From assembly GCF_003952505.1 (NCBI RefSeq), contig NZ_CP034450.1, forward strand, positions 5,725,001 to 5,789,000: DNA of 64,000 nucleotides. The letters run 5' to 3'. Origin of the DNA: Mesorhizobium sp. M4B.F.Ca.ET.058.02.1.1 (GTDB taxonomy: Bacteria > Pseudomonadota > Alphaproteobacteria > Rhizobiales > Rhizobiaceae). Positions 16,227 through 25,389 of the stretch are shown in pieces. Below the pieces are notes generated by a model. That model saw only the letters and a list, made by a program, of their open reading frames with translations. It had not been told where the DNA came from and searched no databases. The first letter of the stretch is position 1, and every line of letters starts with the position of its first letter. Position numbers and translations under genes: made by a program.

Positions 16227-16988
16227 ATGACTGCCATGACAGAGAAAACCGCCATCGTGACCGGCGCCGGCACGGGCATCGGCAAAAGCGTTGCCACGGC
16301 GCTGCTCAAGAACGGCTGGAACACCGTGTTCTGCGGCCGCCGCAAGGCGGTGCTGGAGGAGGCGATTGCCGAGGCCGGCAAGACCGATGCCAAGGCGTTG
16401 GCGGTTGCCTGCGATATCAGCAAGGCCGACCAGGTCGACGATCTGTTCGAAACGGTGGTGGAAGCCTTCGGGCGCGTCGACCTGCTCTTCAACAATGCCG
16501 GCATGGGCTACAAGTCGACGCCGATCGACGAGATCCCGGTCGAGGTCTGGAACGATATTGTCGGCGTCAACCTCACCGGCTCGTTCCTGTGCGCCCGCGC
16601 CGCCTTCGGCGCCATGCGCCGGCAAAAGCCGATGGGTGGCCGCATCATCAATAACGGCTCGGTGTCGGCCTATGCGCCGCGTCCGGGCTCGGTGCCCTAC
16701 ACGGCGACCAAGCACGCCATCACCGGGCTGACCAAGACGCTGGCGCTGGATGGCCGGCCCTACGACATCGCCTGCGGCCAGATAGACATCGGCAATGCGC
16801 TGACCGAGATGGCGCAGCCGATGACGGTCGGCGTGCCGCAGGCCAACGGGTCGATCGCCGCCGAGGCGGTGATGGATGTCGAGCGCGTCGCCGACGCGGT
16901 CGTCCACATGGCCAGCCTGCCGCTCGACGCCAATGTGCTGTTCATGACGGTGATGGCGACGAAGATGCCGTTCGTCGGGCGCGGGTAG
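16227..16988 (+). CDS. Short-chain dehydrogenase/reductase
   Basis: A 253-residue classical SDR. The ATG at 16227 follows GGAGG. The cofactor motif TGAGTGIG is at 12-19, NNAG lies near residue 90, and the catalytic Ser and YxxxK are in SVSAYAPRPGSVPYTATKHA. The presence of RR in CGRRKAVLEEA after beta-2 suggests NADP(H) preference. The substrate is unknown. It ends convergent to the aminotransferase, 29 bases apart, with a small GNRA-loop hairpin (CTTCCC/GGGAAG, 16997-17012) between them. Confidence 0.88.
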   Translation: MTAMTEKTAIVTGAGTGIGKSVATALLKNGWNTVFCGRRKAVLEEAIAEAGKTDAKALAVACDISKADQVDDLFETVVEAFGRVDLLFNNAGMGYKSTPIDEIPVEVWNDIVGVNLTGSFLCARAAFGAMRRQKPMGGRIINNGSVSAYAPRPGSVPYTATKHAITGLTKTLALDGRPYDIACGQIDIGNALTEMAQPMTVGVPQANGSIAAEAVMDVERVADAVVHMASLPLDANVLFMTVMATKMPFVGRG

Positions 16989-17017
16989 CGCCCGGCCTTC
17001 CCGCGAGGGAAGCGAGG

Positions 17018-18202
17018 TCACTTCTTCAAGAACGCCTCGATCCGCTCCATCGCGCGCAAGATGTTCTCCTCGGAATTGGCGTAGGAGAGCCTGATATAGC
17101 CTTCGCCGAGAATGCCGAAATCGGGACCGCCGATCAGCGCCACGCCGGCGTCCTCGAGCAGCGCCGAGGCGAGCTTCTTGGCCTTCCAGCCGGTCTTCGA
17201 GACATTGGGGAAGGCATAGAAGGCGCCCTTCGGCGTGATGCAGGAGATGCCCGGCAGCGCGTTCAGCCCCTCGACCACGATCTTCCGGCGGTTGTCGAAG
17301 GCGCGCATCATCTTCTCGACGTCGTCCTGCGGGCCGTCGATCGCGGCGATGCCGGCATACTGGCTCGGCGCGTTGACGCAGGACCAGCAGTTGACCGCCA
17401 GCTTGCGCACCTTGTCGTAGAGATGGGTGCCGTTGTCGCCGTTCGGCCAGATCGACCAGCCCATGCGCCAGCCGGTCATTGCCCAGGTCTTCGACCAGCC
17501 GTTGAGGACGATCAGCCGGTCGCGGATCTGCGGGAAGTTGAGCAGCGAAAAATGCGTCTCGCCGTCATAGGTCATGACGTCGTAGATCTCGTCGGAGAGG
17601 ATGGCGACATGCGGATGCGCCTCCAGCCCCTTGACCAGCTTCTCGATCTCGGCGCGCGGGGTGACGCCGCCGGTCGGGTTGGCGGGCGAGTTGAGGATCA
17701 GCAGCCTGGTCCGCGGGGTGATCAGCGCCAGCGTCTCGTCGGCAGAGAAAGCGAAGCCGTTTTCCTCGCGGATCGGCACCGGCACCGGGGCGGCGCCGGT
17801 GAACTCGATCATCGAGCGATAGATCGGAAAGCCGGGATCCGGATACAGGATCTCGGCGCCCGGCTCGCCGAACATCAGGATCGCCGCGAACATGGTCGGC
17901 TTGCCGCCGGGCAGGATCATCACGCTCTCCGGCGAGACCTCGACACCGGTGGTGGTCAGCGTGCGGCGCACCACGGCTTCGCGCGTCGCCAGCAGGCCGT
18001 TGGCCGGCGTATAGCCATGATGGCCGTCGCGCAGCGCCTTGATCGCCGCCTCGACGATGTGCTGCGGCGTCTTGAAGTCCGGCTGGCCGATGCCGAGATT
18101 GACAATGTCGCGGCCCTGATGGGCAAGTGCGGTGGCACGCGCCAGCACCGCGAAGGCATTTTCCTCGCCGAGACGGTCGAAGGCCGCAATCGTGTGGAGC
18201 AT
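17018..18202 (-). CDS. PLP-dependent aminotransferase, class I (fold type I)
   Basis: A 394-residue aspartate-aminotransferase-like enzyme. The ATG at 18200-18202 follows GGGA. Conserved elements are NLGIGQPDF (35-43), YTPANGLLATREAV, NSPANPTGG (171-179), SDEIYD (203-208) and the PLP lysine Lys238 in NGWSKTWAMTGWRMGW. Asn/Asp and Tyr in these motifs bind the cofactor. The closest functional class is the aspartate/aromatic/arginine-pyruvate-like transaminases; the substrate cannot be fixed. It is divergent from the GNAT gene at 18286. Confidence 0.88.
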   Translation of the reverse strand: MLHTIAAFDRLGEENAFAVLARATALAHQGRDIVNLGIGQPDFKTPQHIVEAAIKALRDGHHGYTPANGLLATREAVVRRTLTTTGVEVSPESVMILPGGKPTMFAAILMFGEPGAEILYPDPGFPIYRSMIEFTGAAPVPVPIREENGFAFSADETLALITPRTRLLILNSPANPTGGVTPRAEIEKLVKGLEAHPHVAILSDEIYDVMTYDGETHFSLLNFPQIRDRLIVLNGWSKTWAMTGWRMGWSIWPNGDNGTHLYDKVRKLAVNCWSCVNAPSQYAGIAAIDGPQDDVEKMMRAFDNRRKIVVEGLNALPGISCITPKGAFYAFPNVSKTGWKAKKLASALLEDAGVALIGGPDFGILGEGYIRLSYANSEENILRAMERIEAFLKK

Positions 18203-18285
18203 TTTTCCCGTCCCTGTGGTTCTTACTGTAGGCGAGCGTTTTTGTGAGCGTCCTTCGGCAAAAGTCAAACGGATTGGAGTTTTCG

Positions 18286-18972
18286 GTGTCGGAAAATCTC
18301 AAAGACTGGCAGCCGCGCCCGCGCCCCGAGCGCAAGGTGCTGGAGGGGCGCTATGCCAGGCTCGAACCGCTGAGCGCCGCAAAGCACGGCGACAGCCTCT
18401 ACGAGGCCTCTTCGGTGTCCGATGTCGGCGGCCGCTTCGCCTGGCTGCCGGACTATCCGCCGGAAACCCGAGCCGCCTTCCAGCCCTGGCTGGACAAGGT
18501 CGAGGCCAGTGAGGATCCGCTGTTCTTCGCCGTCATCGACAAGGCGAGCGGCAAGGTCGCCGGGCGGCAGACGCTGATGCGCATCGACCCCGCCTATGGC
18601 GTGATCGAGATCGGCAACATCTATTGGGGGCCGCTGATCTCGCGCAAGCCGGCGGCGACCGAAGCCCAGTTCCTGTTCATGAAATACATCTTCGACGATC
18701 TCGGCTATCGCCGCTATGAATGGAAATGCAACAATCGCAACGAACCGTCGAAGCGCGCCGCCGAGCGTTTCGGCTTCAAGTTCGAGGGCATTTTCCGCCA
18801 GCACCTTGTCGTCAAGGGCGAAAACCGCGATACCGCGTGGTACTCGATCATCGACAAGGAATGGCCGGCGCTGCGCAGAGCCTATGAGGCTTGGCTCGAT
18901 CCGGCCAATTTCGACAATGAGGGCCGGCAGAAGCGGCGGCTTGAAGACTTCCGCGCCGAGTTCGGCGCGTAG
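18286..18972 (+). CDS. GNAT family N-acetyltransferase (RimJ/RimL-like)
   Basis: A 228-residue GNAT domain protein. I prefer the GTG at 18286 (GGAG 6 bases upstream) over an earlier GTG at 18244. Typical RimJ-like features include LEGRYARLEPL, VAGRQTLMRIDP, IEIGNIYWGP and the CoA-binding segment followed by NRNEPSKRAAERFGFKFEGIFRQHLVVKGENRDT. This subfamily acetylates protein N-termini or small amines. It lies 13 bases upstream of the CDF transporter gene, so the two may share a transcript. Confidence 0.85.
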   Translation: MSENLKDWQPRPRPERKVLEGRYARLEPLSAAKHGDSLYEASSVSDVGGRFAWLPDYPPETRAAFQPWLDKVEASEDPLFFAVIDKASGKVAGRQTLMRIDPAYGVIEIGNIYWGPLISRKPAATEAQFLFMKYIFDDLGYRRYEWKCNNRNEPSKRAAERFGFKFEGIFRQHLVVKGENRDTAWYSIIDKEWPALRRAYEAWLDPANFDNEGRQKRRLEDFRAEFGA

Positions 18973-18985
18973 CAGGAGCAGGCAG

Positions 18986-19975
18986 ATGGCGTATAGCCAT
19001 GACCACGGTTCACATGCACAGGACTCGCACGGCCACAGCCATGGCGCGGGCCATGTGCATGGCTCGACCGACAAGAAGCGGGTGCTGATCGCCGCCTGCC
19101 TGACCGCCGGCTTCATGGTCGCGGAGGCGCTCGGCGGCCTGCTGACCGGGTCGCTGGCGCTGCTTGCCGATGCCGGCCACATGCTTGCCGATGCGATCGC
19201 GCTCGGGCTCGCGTGGTATGCCTTCCATCTCGCCGGCCGCCCGGCCACGGTTCGCCTGACCTACGGGTTCGGCCGGGTCAAGACGCTGGTCGCCTACACC
19301 AACGGCATCGCCATCTTCGCCATTGCGCTGTGGATCGTCTACGAGGCCTGGGGGCGCCTGGTGGCGCCGGCGCCGGTGCTCGGCGGGCCGATGCTGGTGG
19401 TCGCGATCGCCGGCCTAATGGTGAATATCCTCTCCTTCTTCGTGCTGCATGGCGGCGATCGCGAGAACCTCAACATGCGCGGCGCCATACTGCATGTGCT
19501 GGGCGATCTGCTCGGCTCGGCCGCTGCCATCGCCGCGGCGTTGATCATTCTTGCGACAGGCTGGACGCCGATCGATCCGATCCTGTCGGTACTGGTCTCG
19601 CTGCTGATCCTGTCGACGGCTTGGTCGCTGATGCGGGAGGCCGCCCATGTGCTGCTCGAAGGCGTGCCGGCAAGCCTCGACCGCGACGTGATTGCCAAGG
19701 ACCTGGAGGGCGCGGTCAAGGGCGTGCGCGAGGTGCATCACATGCATGTCTGGTCGCTCGACGGTTCCAGCAACATGGCGACGCTGCACGCCTGCCTGAA
19801 TGATGGGGTTGATGCCCATATGGCGGTCAGCGCCATCAAGAAGCGGCTCGCCGCCGAGCATGGCATCAGCCATGCTACCGTCGAACCGGAATTCGGGCAC
19901 TGCGCCGACGATGATGACGATCACGGCCATGATCACGCGCATCATGCGGCGCCGCATCGCGGTCACTATCACTGA
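18986..19975 (+). CDS. Cation diffusion facilitator, zinc/cobalt exporter
   Basis: A 329-residue CDF protein of the CzcD/ZitB type that exports divalent metal by proton antiport. Both ends are metal-binding: the N-terminus (residues 4-26) is a His-Asp-Gly stretch and the C-terminus ends in DDDDDHGHDHAHHAAPHRGHYH split by acidic residues. Six membrane segments carry the transport-site motifs AGHMLADAI (TM2) and HVLGDLLGS (TM5). A cytoplasmic ferredoxin-like domain (VREVHHMHVWSLDGSSNMATLHACL) follows. The ATG at 18986 has CAGGAG upstream. It overlaps the next gene by one base. Confidence 0.93.
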   Translation: MAYSHDHGSHAQDSHGHSHGAGHVHGSTDKKRVLIAACLTAGFMVAEALGGLLTGSLALLADAGHMLADAIALGLAWYAFHLAGRPATVRLTYGFGRVKTLVAYTNGIAIFAIALWIVYEAWGRLVAPAPVLGGPMLVVAIAGLMVNILSFFVLHGGDRENLNMRGAILHVLGDLLGSAAAIAAALIILATGWTPIDPILSVLVSLLILSTAWSLMREAAHVLLEGVPASLDRDVIAKDLEGAVKGVREVHHMHVWSLDGSSNMATLHACLNDGVDAHMAVSAIKKRLAAEHGISHATVEPEFGHCADDDDDHGHDHAHHAAPHRGHYH

Positions 19976-20181
19976 TGGATCGCGATACGCGCAATGCGGC
20001 GCTTGGCGCGTTCTGGGTGCTGCTCCTGTTCGGCATCGCCGCCTATTTCCTGCCGCGGGTGATGCTGGCGGCCGGCAGCGTCTCGACCATCCTGGCCGCA
20101 GTCATCGCGGCCGTCTTCATGGTGGCGATTTTTGTCGTGTTCTGGCTGCGTGGCCGCAGCCAGCGTAAGAAGGATCCTTGA
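19975..20181 (+). CDS. Small two-helix membrane protein
   Basis: A 68-residue protein with two hydrophobic segments (about 9-31 and 36-58) and a basic C-terminal tail (RGRSQRKKDP), predicting an N-in/C-in hairpin in the inner membrane. Its ATG overlaps the stop codon of the CDF gene (TGATG), and the next gene starts one base after its stop, so it is translationally coupled. I do not recognise a family. It may assist the exporter, by context only. Confidence 0.65.
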   Translation: MDRDTRNAALGAFWVLLLFGIAAYFLPRVMLAAGSVSTILAAVIAAVFMVAIFVVFWLRGRSQRKKDP

Positions 20182-20182
20182 G

Positions 20183-21160
20183 ATGCGCGTGTTGATTACG
20201 GGCGCGGCCGGCATGGTCGGCCGCAAGCTGATTGCCCGGCTGGCCAGGGACGGGCAACTGCGCGGCCGCAAGATCAGCGCGCTCGACCTACACGATATCG
20301 TGGCATCTGAAGGGCCCGCCATGCCAGGGGTCGATGTCTCCATCCGCACTGGCGATCTCGCGGCACCTGGAGCAGCCGCTAGCTTGGTCGCTTCGCGCCC
20401 CGATGTGATCTTCCATCTGGCTGGCATTGTGTCGGGCGAGGCGGAAGCCAATTTCGACCTCGGCTACCGCGTCAATCTCGACGGCACGCGCGCGCTGTTC
20501 GACGCCGTGCGGCTGGCGGGGTTTTCGCCGCGCCTCGTCTTCACCTCGTCGATCGCGGTATTCGGCGCGCCGTTCCCGGATGTCATCCCGGACGAGTTCC
20601 ATCCGACGCCGCTGACATCCTACGGCACGCAGAAGCAGATGAGCGAGGCGTTGCTCGCCGACTATACGCGGCGCGGCTTCTTCGACGGCATCGGCATCAG
20701 GCTGCCGACCATCTGTGTCAGGCCAGGCAAGCCGAACAAGGCGGCCTCGGGGTTCTTCTCCGGCATCATCCGCGAGCCGCTGAGCGGCCAAGAAGCGATC
20801 CTGCCCGTGCCGCGCTCGGTGCTGCATACCCACGCCAGCCCGCGCTCGGCGGTGAATTTCCTGATCCACGCGGCGGAGATCGACGGCGCCGCCGTCGGGC
20901 CGCGCCGCAACCTCACCATGCCCGGCGTCGCCGTCACGGTCGGCGAGCAGATCGAGGCGCTGGAGCGGGTCGCCGGTTCGAAGGTGGTGAAGCTGATCCG
21001 CGAGCAGCCGGACGAGACGATCTGGGCGATCGTCAAAGGCTGGCCGACACGCTTCGAGGCGCGCCGCTCGAAGGACCTCGGCTTCGCTGCCGAGACGAGT
21101 TTCGATGAGATCATCCGCGCGCATATCGAGGATGAACTGGATAACAAAGTAGTGGGCTGA
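20183..21160 (+). CDS. denD: D-erythronate dehydrogenase-like NAD-dependent epimerase/dehydratase
   Basis: A 325-residue extended SDR. It opens MRVLITGAAGMVGRKL with the GxxGxxG NAD motif. The active site has TSSIAVFG and the Tyr-x-x-x-Lys as YGTQK. The family-specific RLPTICVRPGKPNKAASGFFSGIIREPL closely matches the DenD group, which oxidises D-erythronate to 2-oxo-tetronate. The partner genes usual for that pathway (a DUF1537 kinase and an isomerase) are absent, so a related sugar-acid or nucleotide-sugar substrate is possible. The ATG at 20183 follows AAGGAT. It shares a tight gene run with the CDF exporter. Confidence 0.78.
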   Translation: MRVLITGAAGMVGRKLIARLARDGQLRGRKISALDLHDIVASEGPAMPGVDVSIRTGDLAAPGAAASLVASRPDVIFHLAGIVSGEAEANFDLGYRVNLDGTRALFDAVRLAGFSPRLVFTSSIAVFGAPFPDVIPDEFHPTPLTSYGTQKQMSEALLADYTRRGFFDGIGIRLPTICVRPGKPNKAASGFFSGIIREPLSGQEAILPVPRSVLHTHASPRSAVNFLIHAAEIDGAAVGPRRNLTMPGVAVTVGEQIEALERVAGSKVVKLIREQPDETIWAIVKGWPTRFEARRSKDLGFAAETSFDEIIRAHIEDELDNKVVG

Positions 21161-21167
21161 TCCGGCG

Positions 21168-22355
21168 TCAAGCGCCGCCGGTCAGGCTGGCGGACAGCAG
21201 CAGCAGTCCAACCAGGAAGATGAAGGCTGCGCCGCCGATCTCAACGATGGAATGGATGCGGTTGCCCATGCGGCCGTCGCCGGCGAAATAGACCGCCCAG
21301 TTCTTGGCCGTCACCGCGAGCGTTGCCAGCGCCGAGACGGTGATGGCGGTGCCGATCGACATGGCGAATACCGACAGCAGGCCGCCGAGCCAGAGCCCGT
21401 TGAGCAGGGCGAAGCTCAGCACGATCAGCGCGCCGGAGCAGGGGCGGATGCCGACGGCCGCCACCGCCGACCATGCCGTGCGCCAGTCGAAATTGTCGCC
21501 CAACAGCAGCGCCGGATCGGGGGCGTGCGAATGGCCGCAGGTCTCGCAGACTTCGCCGGCGGCGTGGTCATGATGGTGATGATCGTGGCCGGCCTGATCA
21601 TGCGCGCCATGATCGTGATGATGGTGATCGTGCGCGCCGTGGCCATGCGAATGGTGGGCTGCATTATCGTGATCATGGTCGTGAGCATGAAGCGCGTGCG
21701 CATGGGCATGTGCAGCGTGCGAGTGCCCCGCATGGGAATGGCCGGCATGCGAGCGACTGGCATGGGCGGCTGACAGGCTGTAGGCGGGACCGGCACCGAA
21801 CAGACGGCGGATGGCGGGGCCCGCCTTGCGCCAGAGCAGCCAGGCGCCGAACAGGGTGACCAGCACATAGCTCGAGATTTCCAGGAACCACGCCGCATCG
21901 GTCATCGACACCGTGGTGCCGCGCAGCACAAAATAGGCAAGCATCATGACCACGACCGCCGTCAGGCCCTGCAGCAGCGCCGAGACGAAGGACAGCATGA
22001 TGCCGCGCTTCAACGCCACTTCATTGGCCACCATATAGGACGAGATCACCGCCTTGCCGTGGCCGGGGCCGGCGGCATGGAAGATGCCATAGGCGAAGGA
22101 GAGGCCGATCAGCAGCCACAGCTTGCTGCCGTCCTCGCGCATCGCTTTCATGGCGACGGCGAGCGAATGGTAGAATTCCTGCTGCCTTAGATTGATCCAC
22201 ATCAGGATGTGGGCGAAGGGCCCGGAGGTGGAGGGCGCCGTGCCGTCATTGGTGCCGATGCCGAGCGAGCTCTGGGCGTGGGCGACATCCGGCAGATGGG
22301 TGATCACCAGGGTGGCGGCCGCTAGGCCGAGCGCCAAACGCAGCGACGGTTTCAT
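21168..22355 (-). CDS. NicO/RcnA-type nickel-cobalt exporter
   Basis: A 395-residue membrane protein with a signal-like N-terminus and about six to seven helices. The HoxN/HupN/NicO motif GIFHAAGPGHGKAVISSY is near residue 90, and GIRPCSGALIVL is near residue 305. Between helices lies a very long His-rich loop (about 200-265) that is nearly all His, Ala, Gly and Asp and must bind metal, ending in a CETCGHSH pair. The start is the ATG at 22353-22355. It is 8 bases downstream of the DUF1007 gene; the two co-occur widely and probably act together in nickel, cobalt or zinc handling. Confidence 0.87.
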   Translation of the reverse strand: MKPSLRLALGLAAATLVITHLPDVAHAQSSLGIGTNDGTAPSTSGPFAHILMWINLRQQEFYHSLAVAMKAMREDGSKLWLLIGLSFAYGIFHAAGPGHGKAVISSYMVANEVALKRGIMLSFVSALLQGLTAVVVMMLAYFVLRGTTVSMTDAAWFLEISSYVLVTLFGAWLLWRKAGPAIRRLFGAGPAYSLSAAHASRSHAGHSHAGHSHAAHAHAHALHAHDHDHDNAAHHSHGHGAHDHHHHDHGAHDQAGHDHHHHDHAAGEVCETCGHSHAPDPALLLGDNFDWRTAWSAVAAVGIRPCSGALIVLSFALLNGLWLGGLLSVFAMSIGTAITVSALATLAVTAKNWAVYFAGDGRMGNRIHSIVEIGGAAFIFLVGLLLLSASLTGGA

Positions 22356-22363
22356 CACCGGAT

Positions 22364-23050
22364 CTATCCTTCTGGCGAGCAGTTCAGTTCGAGCTTGGTG
22401 GCGAAGATCTTGCTCATGTCGGTGCCTGTCGGATCGTTGAAGAACGCTTCCGTCAGGGTCTTCTGGTTCTCGGCGATCGCCTCGTCCGGATCGGGGCGGA
22501 TGACCCCCTTGGTGCAAGTCGAGGGCAGGCCCTCGACGGTGAGGTTCGCATCGTCGGTGAAGTCGATCGCGGTATAGAAGGTCGGGTCATAGACGCCGAT
22601 GTCGATCTTGCCGGCGAGCTTGATCGGAACCTTGGGCTCGGATTCGAACAGGATGATCAGCTGGTCGTTGTCGAAATTGGCCATCAGATGTGGAGGAGGG
22701 GTCATCGCCACGTCCTTGCCGTCCTGGGTGACGAGCTGGAAATAGTTGAACTCCGCCAACGAGGAATGAACGGTTTCGGCCACTTCCTTCAGCTCCTTGT
22801 CGTCAAGCTTCAGGTCGGAGTTCTTGTCGAACTCCATCATCACCGTACTCGAAAACAGGTCGTCAAAACGCCAGAGATGGCGCAACGCCTTCACACTTTG
22901 GTGATCCTCGCTGAGGATGACGTCGAGGCGGGCCTCGGCGAAGACGTGGGGGTGCACCTCGGCCGGGTGGACCGCCGCGAACGTCGCTGCCATGGCGGAA
23001 GACAGCATGATTGCTTGCCGTTTCAGGTGCATTGCGGATGGCGATTCCAT
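22364..23050 (-). CDS. DUF1007 family periplasmic protein
   Basis: A 228-residue exported protein of DUF1007, a family repeatedly found beside NicO-type transporters and suspected of presenting metal in the periplasm. A signal peptide covers about residues 7-30. The mature start HPHVFAEARLDV carries the conserved histidines. The domain includes LRHLWRFDDLFSSTV and DPTFYTAIDF. The ATG at 23050 is used, but the ATG six codons later (23032) gives a better signal peptide. Neither has a clear ribosome-binding site. Confidence 0.8.
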   Translation of the reverse strand: MESPSAMHLKRQAIMLSSAMAATFAAVHPAEVHPHVFAEARLDVILSEDHQSVKALRHLWRFDDLFSSTVMMEFDKNSDLKLDDKELKEVAETVHSSLAEFNYFQLVTQDGKDVAMTPPPHLMANFDNDQLIILFESEPKVPIKLAGKIDIGVYDPTFYTAIDFTDDANLTVEGLPSTCTKGVIRPDPDEAIAENQKTLTEAFFNDPTGTDMSKIFATKLELNCSPEG

Positions 23051-23119
23051 GGGATTGGGACGACTGTCGAGAGTTACCAGAAAGGGGGCGAAATTGGGAC
23101 CGTGGCCATCGTCGGCGTG

Positions 23120-24019
23120 TCAGGCGCTTTCGCGTGTCTTGAACCACTGCACCAGGAAATCGACGAAGACGCGCACTTTTGCCGGCAGATAGCGCCGGTG
23201 CGGATAGACGGCGAAGATGCCGCTGCCGGAGAGCAGGCGGTCGTCCAATGCCGTCACCAGCCGGCCGCTCTCGATCTCGGGGATGGCGATGAAATCGGGC
23301 AGCATGGTGAAGCCAAGGCCGGCAACGGCCGCGGCCCTCGCGGTCATCGGGCTGTTGACCTCGATCGGGCCGGATACCGACACGCTCATCGTGTCGCCGG
23401 CGTCGCCCTTGAACGGCCAGTTGGTCAGCCAGCGGCCATTGGTGTCGATGATGCAGGGGATGCGGGCGAGGTCCTGAGGACGCATCGGCATGCCGTGCTT
23501 GGCGATCAGGTCCGGCGATGCGCACAGCCTGACAGAAAAGGGCGCAAGGCGCCTTGCGATCAGCGAGGAGTTCTCCAGCCTGGAGATGCGCACGGCGAGG
23601 TCGAAGCCCTCCTCGACCAGGTCGACGAAACGGTCATCGAGATGGATGTCGAGCACGATGTCGGGATGCTCCTTGGCGAAGTCGATCAGCGACTGGCCGA
23701 TCGGCGCGTCGGCGAAGGTGCGCGCCGCCGAAAGCTTGATGCGGCCGCGCACATCGCCGGAGGATTCGCGCACCGCATCGGCCAGGCTGTCGACCTCGCG
23801 CACGATCTCGGAGGCGCGCCTGTAGTAGGTATGGCCGGCCTCGGTCATCGAGAACTGCCTGGTGGTGCGGTTCAGGAGCAAGGCGCCTAGCTCGTCCTCC
23901 AGCTCGCGCACATATTTCGACAGCAACGCCTTGGAGCGACCGATCTTGCGCGCGGCGGCCGAAAAGCCTTCGGCCTCGACGACGTCGATGAAGGCGCGCA
24001 TGCGGGTCAGCGTGTCCAT
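23120..24019 (-). CDS. LysR family transcriptional regulator
   Basis: A 299-residue regulator with an N-terminal winged helix-turn-helix (residues 1-60, with FSAAARKIGRSKALLSKYVRELEDELG) and a periplasmic-binding-like effector domain (about 88-295). It belongs to the CrgA/DmlR-like branch, with RTTRQFSMTEAGHTYYRRA and the VSGPIEVNSP segment. It follows the amidase gene with only 3 bases between, on the same strand, which is unusual because LysR genes are normally divergent from their targets. It may control the amidase through the palindromes at 25230-25251. Confidence 0.88.
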   Translation of the reverse strand: MDTLTRMRAFIDVVEAEGFSAAARKIGRSKALLSKYVRELEDELGALLLNRTTRQFSMTEAGHTYYRRASEIVREVDSLADAVRESSGDVRGRIKLSAARTFADAPIGQSLIDFAKEHPDIVLDIHLDDRFVDLVEEGFDLAVRISRLENSSLIARRLAPFSVRLCASPDLIAKHGMPMRPQDLARIPCIIDTNGRWLTNWPFKGDAGDTMSVSVSGPIEVNSPMTARAAAVAGLGFTMLPDFIAIPEIESGRLVTALDDRLLSGSGIFAVYPHRRYLPAKVRVFVDFLVQWFKTRESA

Positions 24020-24022
24020 GGC

Positions 24023-25222
24023 TCAGGCCTTTCGTGCGGCGTCGAGGAGTTTGCGGCCGAGCCGTATCAGGGCGACGTCGCTTCCGGAAGGGCCGAGCAG
24101 TGACAGCCCGAACGGGGCGCCGTCGACCGATCCGAGCGGCAGCGTGATCTGCGGGAAACCGGAGAGGCCGGAGAGGCACAATAGATGCAGTGCCCTTTCG
24201 CGGTAAGTCTGCAGCTGTTCCGGCGCGCTCTTGACGAGCGGCGCCGCGCCCGGAACCGTCGGCAGGACGAGAAAGCCATGGCTGCCGAGCAGGGCGGCGA
24301 GCTCGGCGCGGAAGGCCAGCCGGCGCGCCTCTTCGGTTGCGACCGTCCTGGCATCGACGGCTCGGCCAAAAGCGAAACGCTCGTCGACGCCCGGCCCGAG
24401 ACCGCGCTCGCCGCTGCTGATCCAGTCGCCATGCTCCTGCCATGCCTCGAAGGCCTGCAGGCGGCGAAAGCACCAATAGAGCTCGTCGGGGAAGGAGGCG
24501 AAACTGTACTCCACCTGCGCCGGCTCGCCGATGACGGAAGCGGCGAGCGCCTTCATTCTGGTATATTCGGTGGCCTCGGCCGTGCCCGACACTAAGGCGT
24601 CCAGCCAGCCGATCGACAGCGGCCGGTTGAGCCCATGCTGGTGCGGGTCGCGGCCGAGGAGCAGCTTGCCGACCGCCTCATAGGTTTCGATGTCGTCGGC
24701 GAACCAGCCGAAGCTGTCGAAGCTCGGCGCGAGCTTCATGGCGCCGTCGAGCGATATGCGGCCATGCGTAGTGCGCAGCCCGATCAGGCCGCAAAAACTC
24801 GCCGGGGCGCGGATCGAGCCGCCGGTGTCTGAGCCGGTGGCGATGTCGGCGAGCTTGCCCGCCACCGCCGCCGCTGATCCCGACGACGAGCCGCCGGTGA
24901 CGCGCTCGGGCGCGGCCGGGTTCACCGGGAAGGGAAAATGCGCGTTCTGGCCCATCAGCGAGAAGGCAAGCTCGTCGGTCTGGGTCTTGCCGACGAATCG
25001 CGCGCCGGCGTCGAGAATGATCTGTACCGCCGGAGCGGTTTGCGAGGCGGCGTGGGCGTCGGCGAATTTGCCCGGATTGCCGCAGCCGGTGCGGTAGCCG
25101 GCGACGTCGTAGATGTCCTTGACGGCCAGCCGCAGCCCTGCCAGCGGGCCCAATTGCGCATGCGCGACAGGCATTTGGCGAAGGTTCAGGAAGGCGTTGA
25201 ACGGTCCGTGCGTGCCTGTCAT
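24023..25222 (-). CDS. Amidase signature family hydrolase
   Basis: A 399-residue amidase. The catalytic triad is visible: Lys35 (RLAVKDIYD), cis-Ser113 in the glycine-serine loop (VTGGSSSGSAAAVAG) and nucleophile Ser136 (SDTGGSIRAPASFCG). The length is short for the family, close to the AtzF core or indole-acetamide-type amidases, and the C-terminal part is compact. The physiological amide is unknown. The ATG at 25220-25222 opens the transcript that continues into LysR. Confidence 0.86.
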   Translation of the reverse strand: MTGTHGPFNAFLNLRQMPVAHAQLGPLAGLRLAVKDIYDVAGYRTGCGNPGKFADAHAASQTAPAVQIILDAGARFVGKTQTDELAFSLMGQNAHFPFPVNPAAPERVTGGSSSGSAAAVAGKLADIATGSDTGGSIRAPASFCGLIGLRTTHGRISLDGAMKLAPSFDSFGWFADDIETYEAVGKLLLGRDPHQHGLNRPLSIGWLDALVSGTAEATEYTRMKALAASVIGEPAQVEYSFASFPDELYWCFRRLQAFEAWQEHGDWISSGERGLGPGVDERFAFGRAVDARTVATEEARRLAFRAELAALLGSHGFLVLPTVPGAAPLVKSAPEQLQTYRERALHLLCLSGLSGFPQITLPLGSVDGAPFGLSLLGPSGSDVALIRLGRKLLDAARKA

Positions 25223-25229
25223 CGTTCGA

Positions 25230-25251
25230 TATCCGGATACGGTATTCCGTA
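25230..25251. promoter_or_regulatory. Paired palindromes upstream of the amidase
   Basis: TATCCGGATA (25230-25239) is a perfect palindrome, and TACGG-TATT-CCGTA (25238-25251) is an interrupted one, directly before the amidase start. The arrangement suits a LysR or other dimeric regulator site. Confidence 0.45.
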
Positions 25252-25389
25252 GATTGTTCGATGCCGGAAATTTTACAACCGCAGCTTACGATTTTTATTG
25301 ATTGTGAAATCCATCGCTCCTATATCGCGCTTGCCCAAAGTCGCACGTGCCTGTGGGTGTCCGCCGATCCTCGAATGGTGAGGGCAATC

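Noticed and set aside
21560..21790. Apparent simple-sequence DNA repeat
   Set aside because: The repetitive DNA is the codon pattern of the His-rich loop of the NicO exporter, not a separate element.
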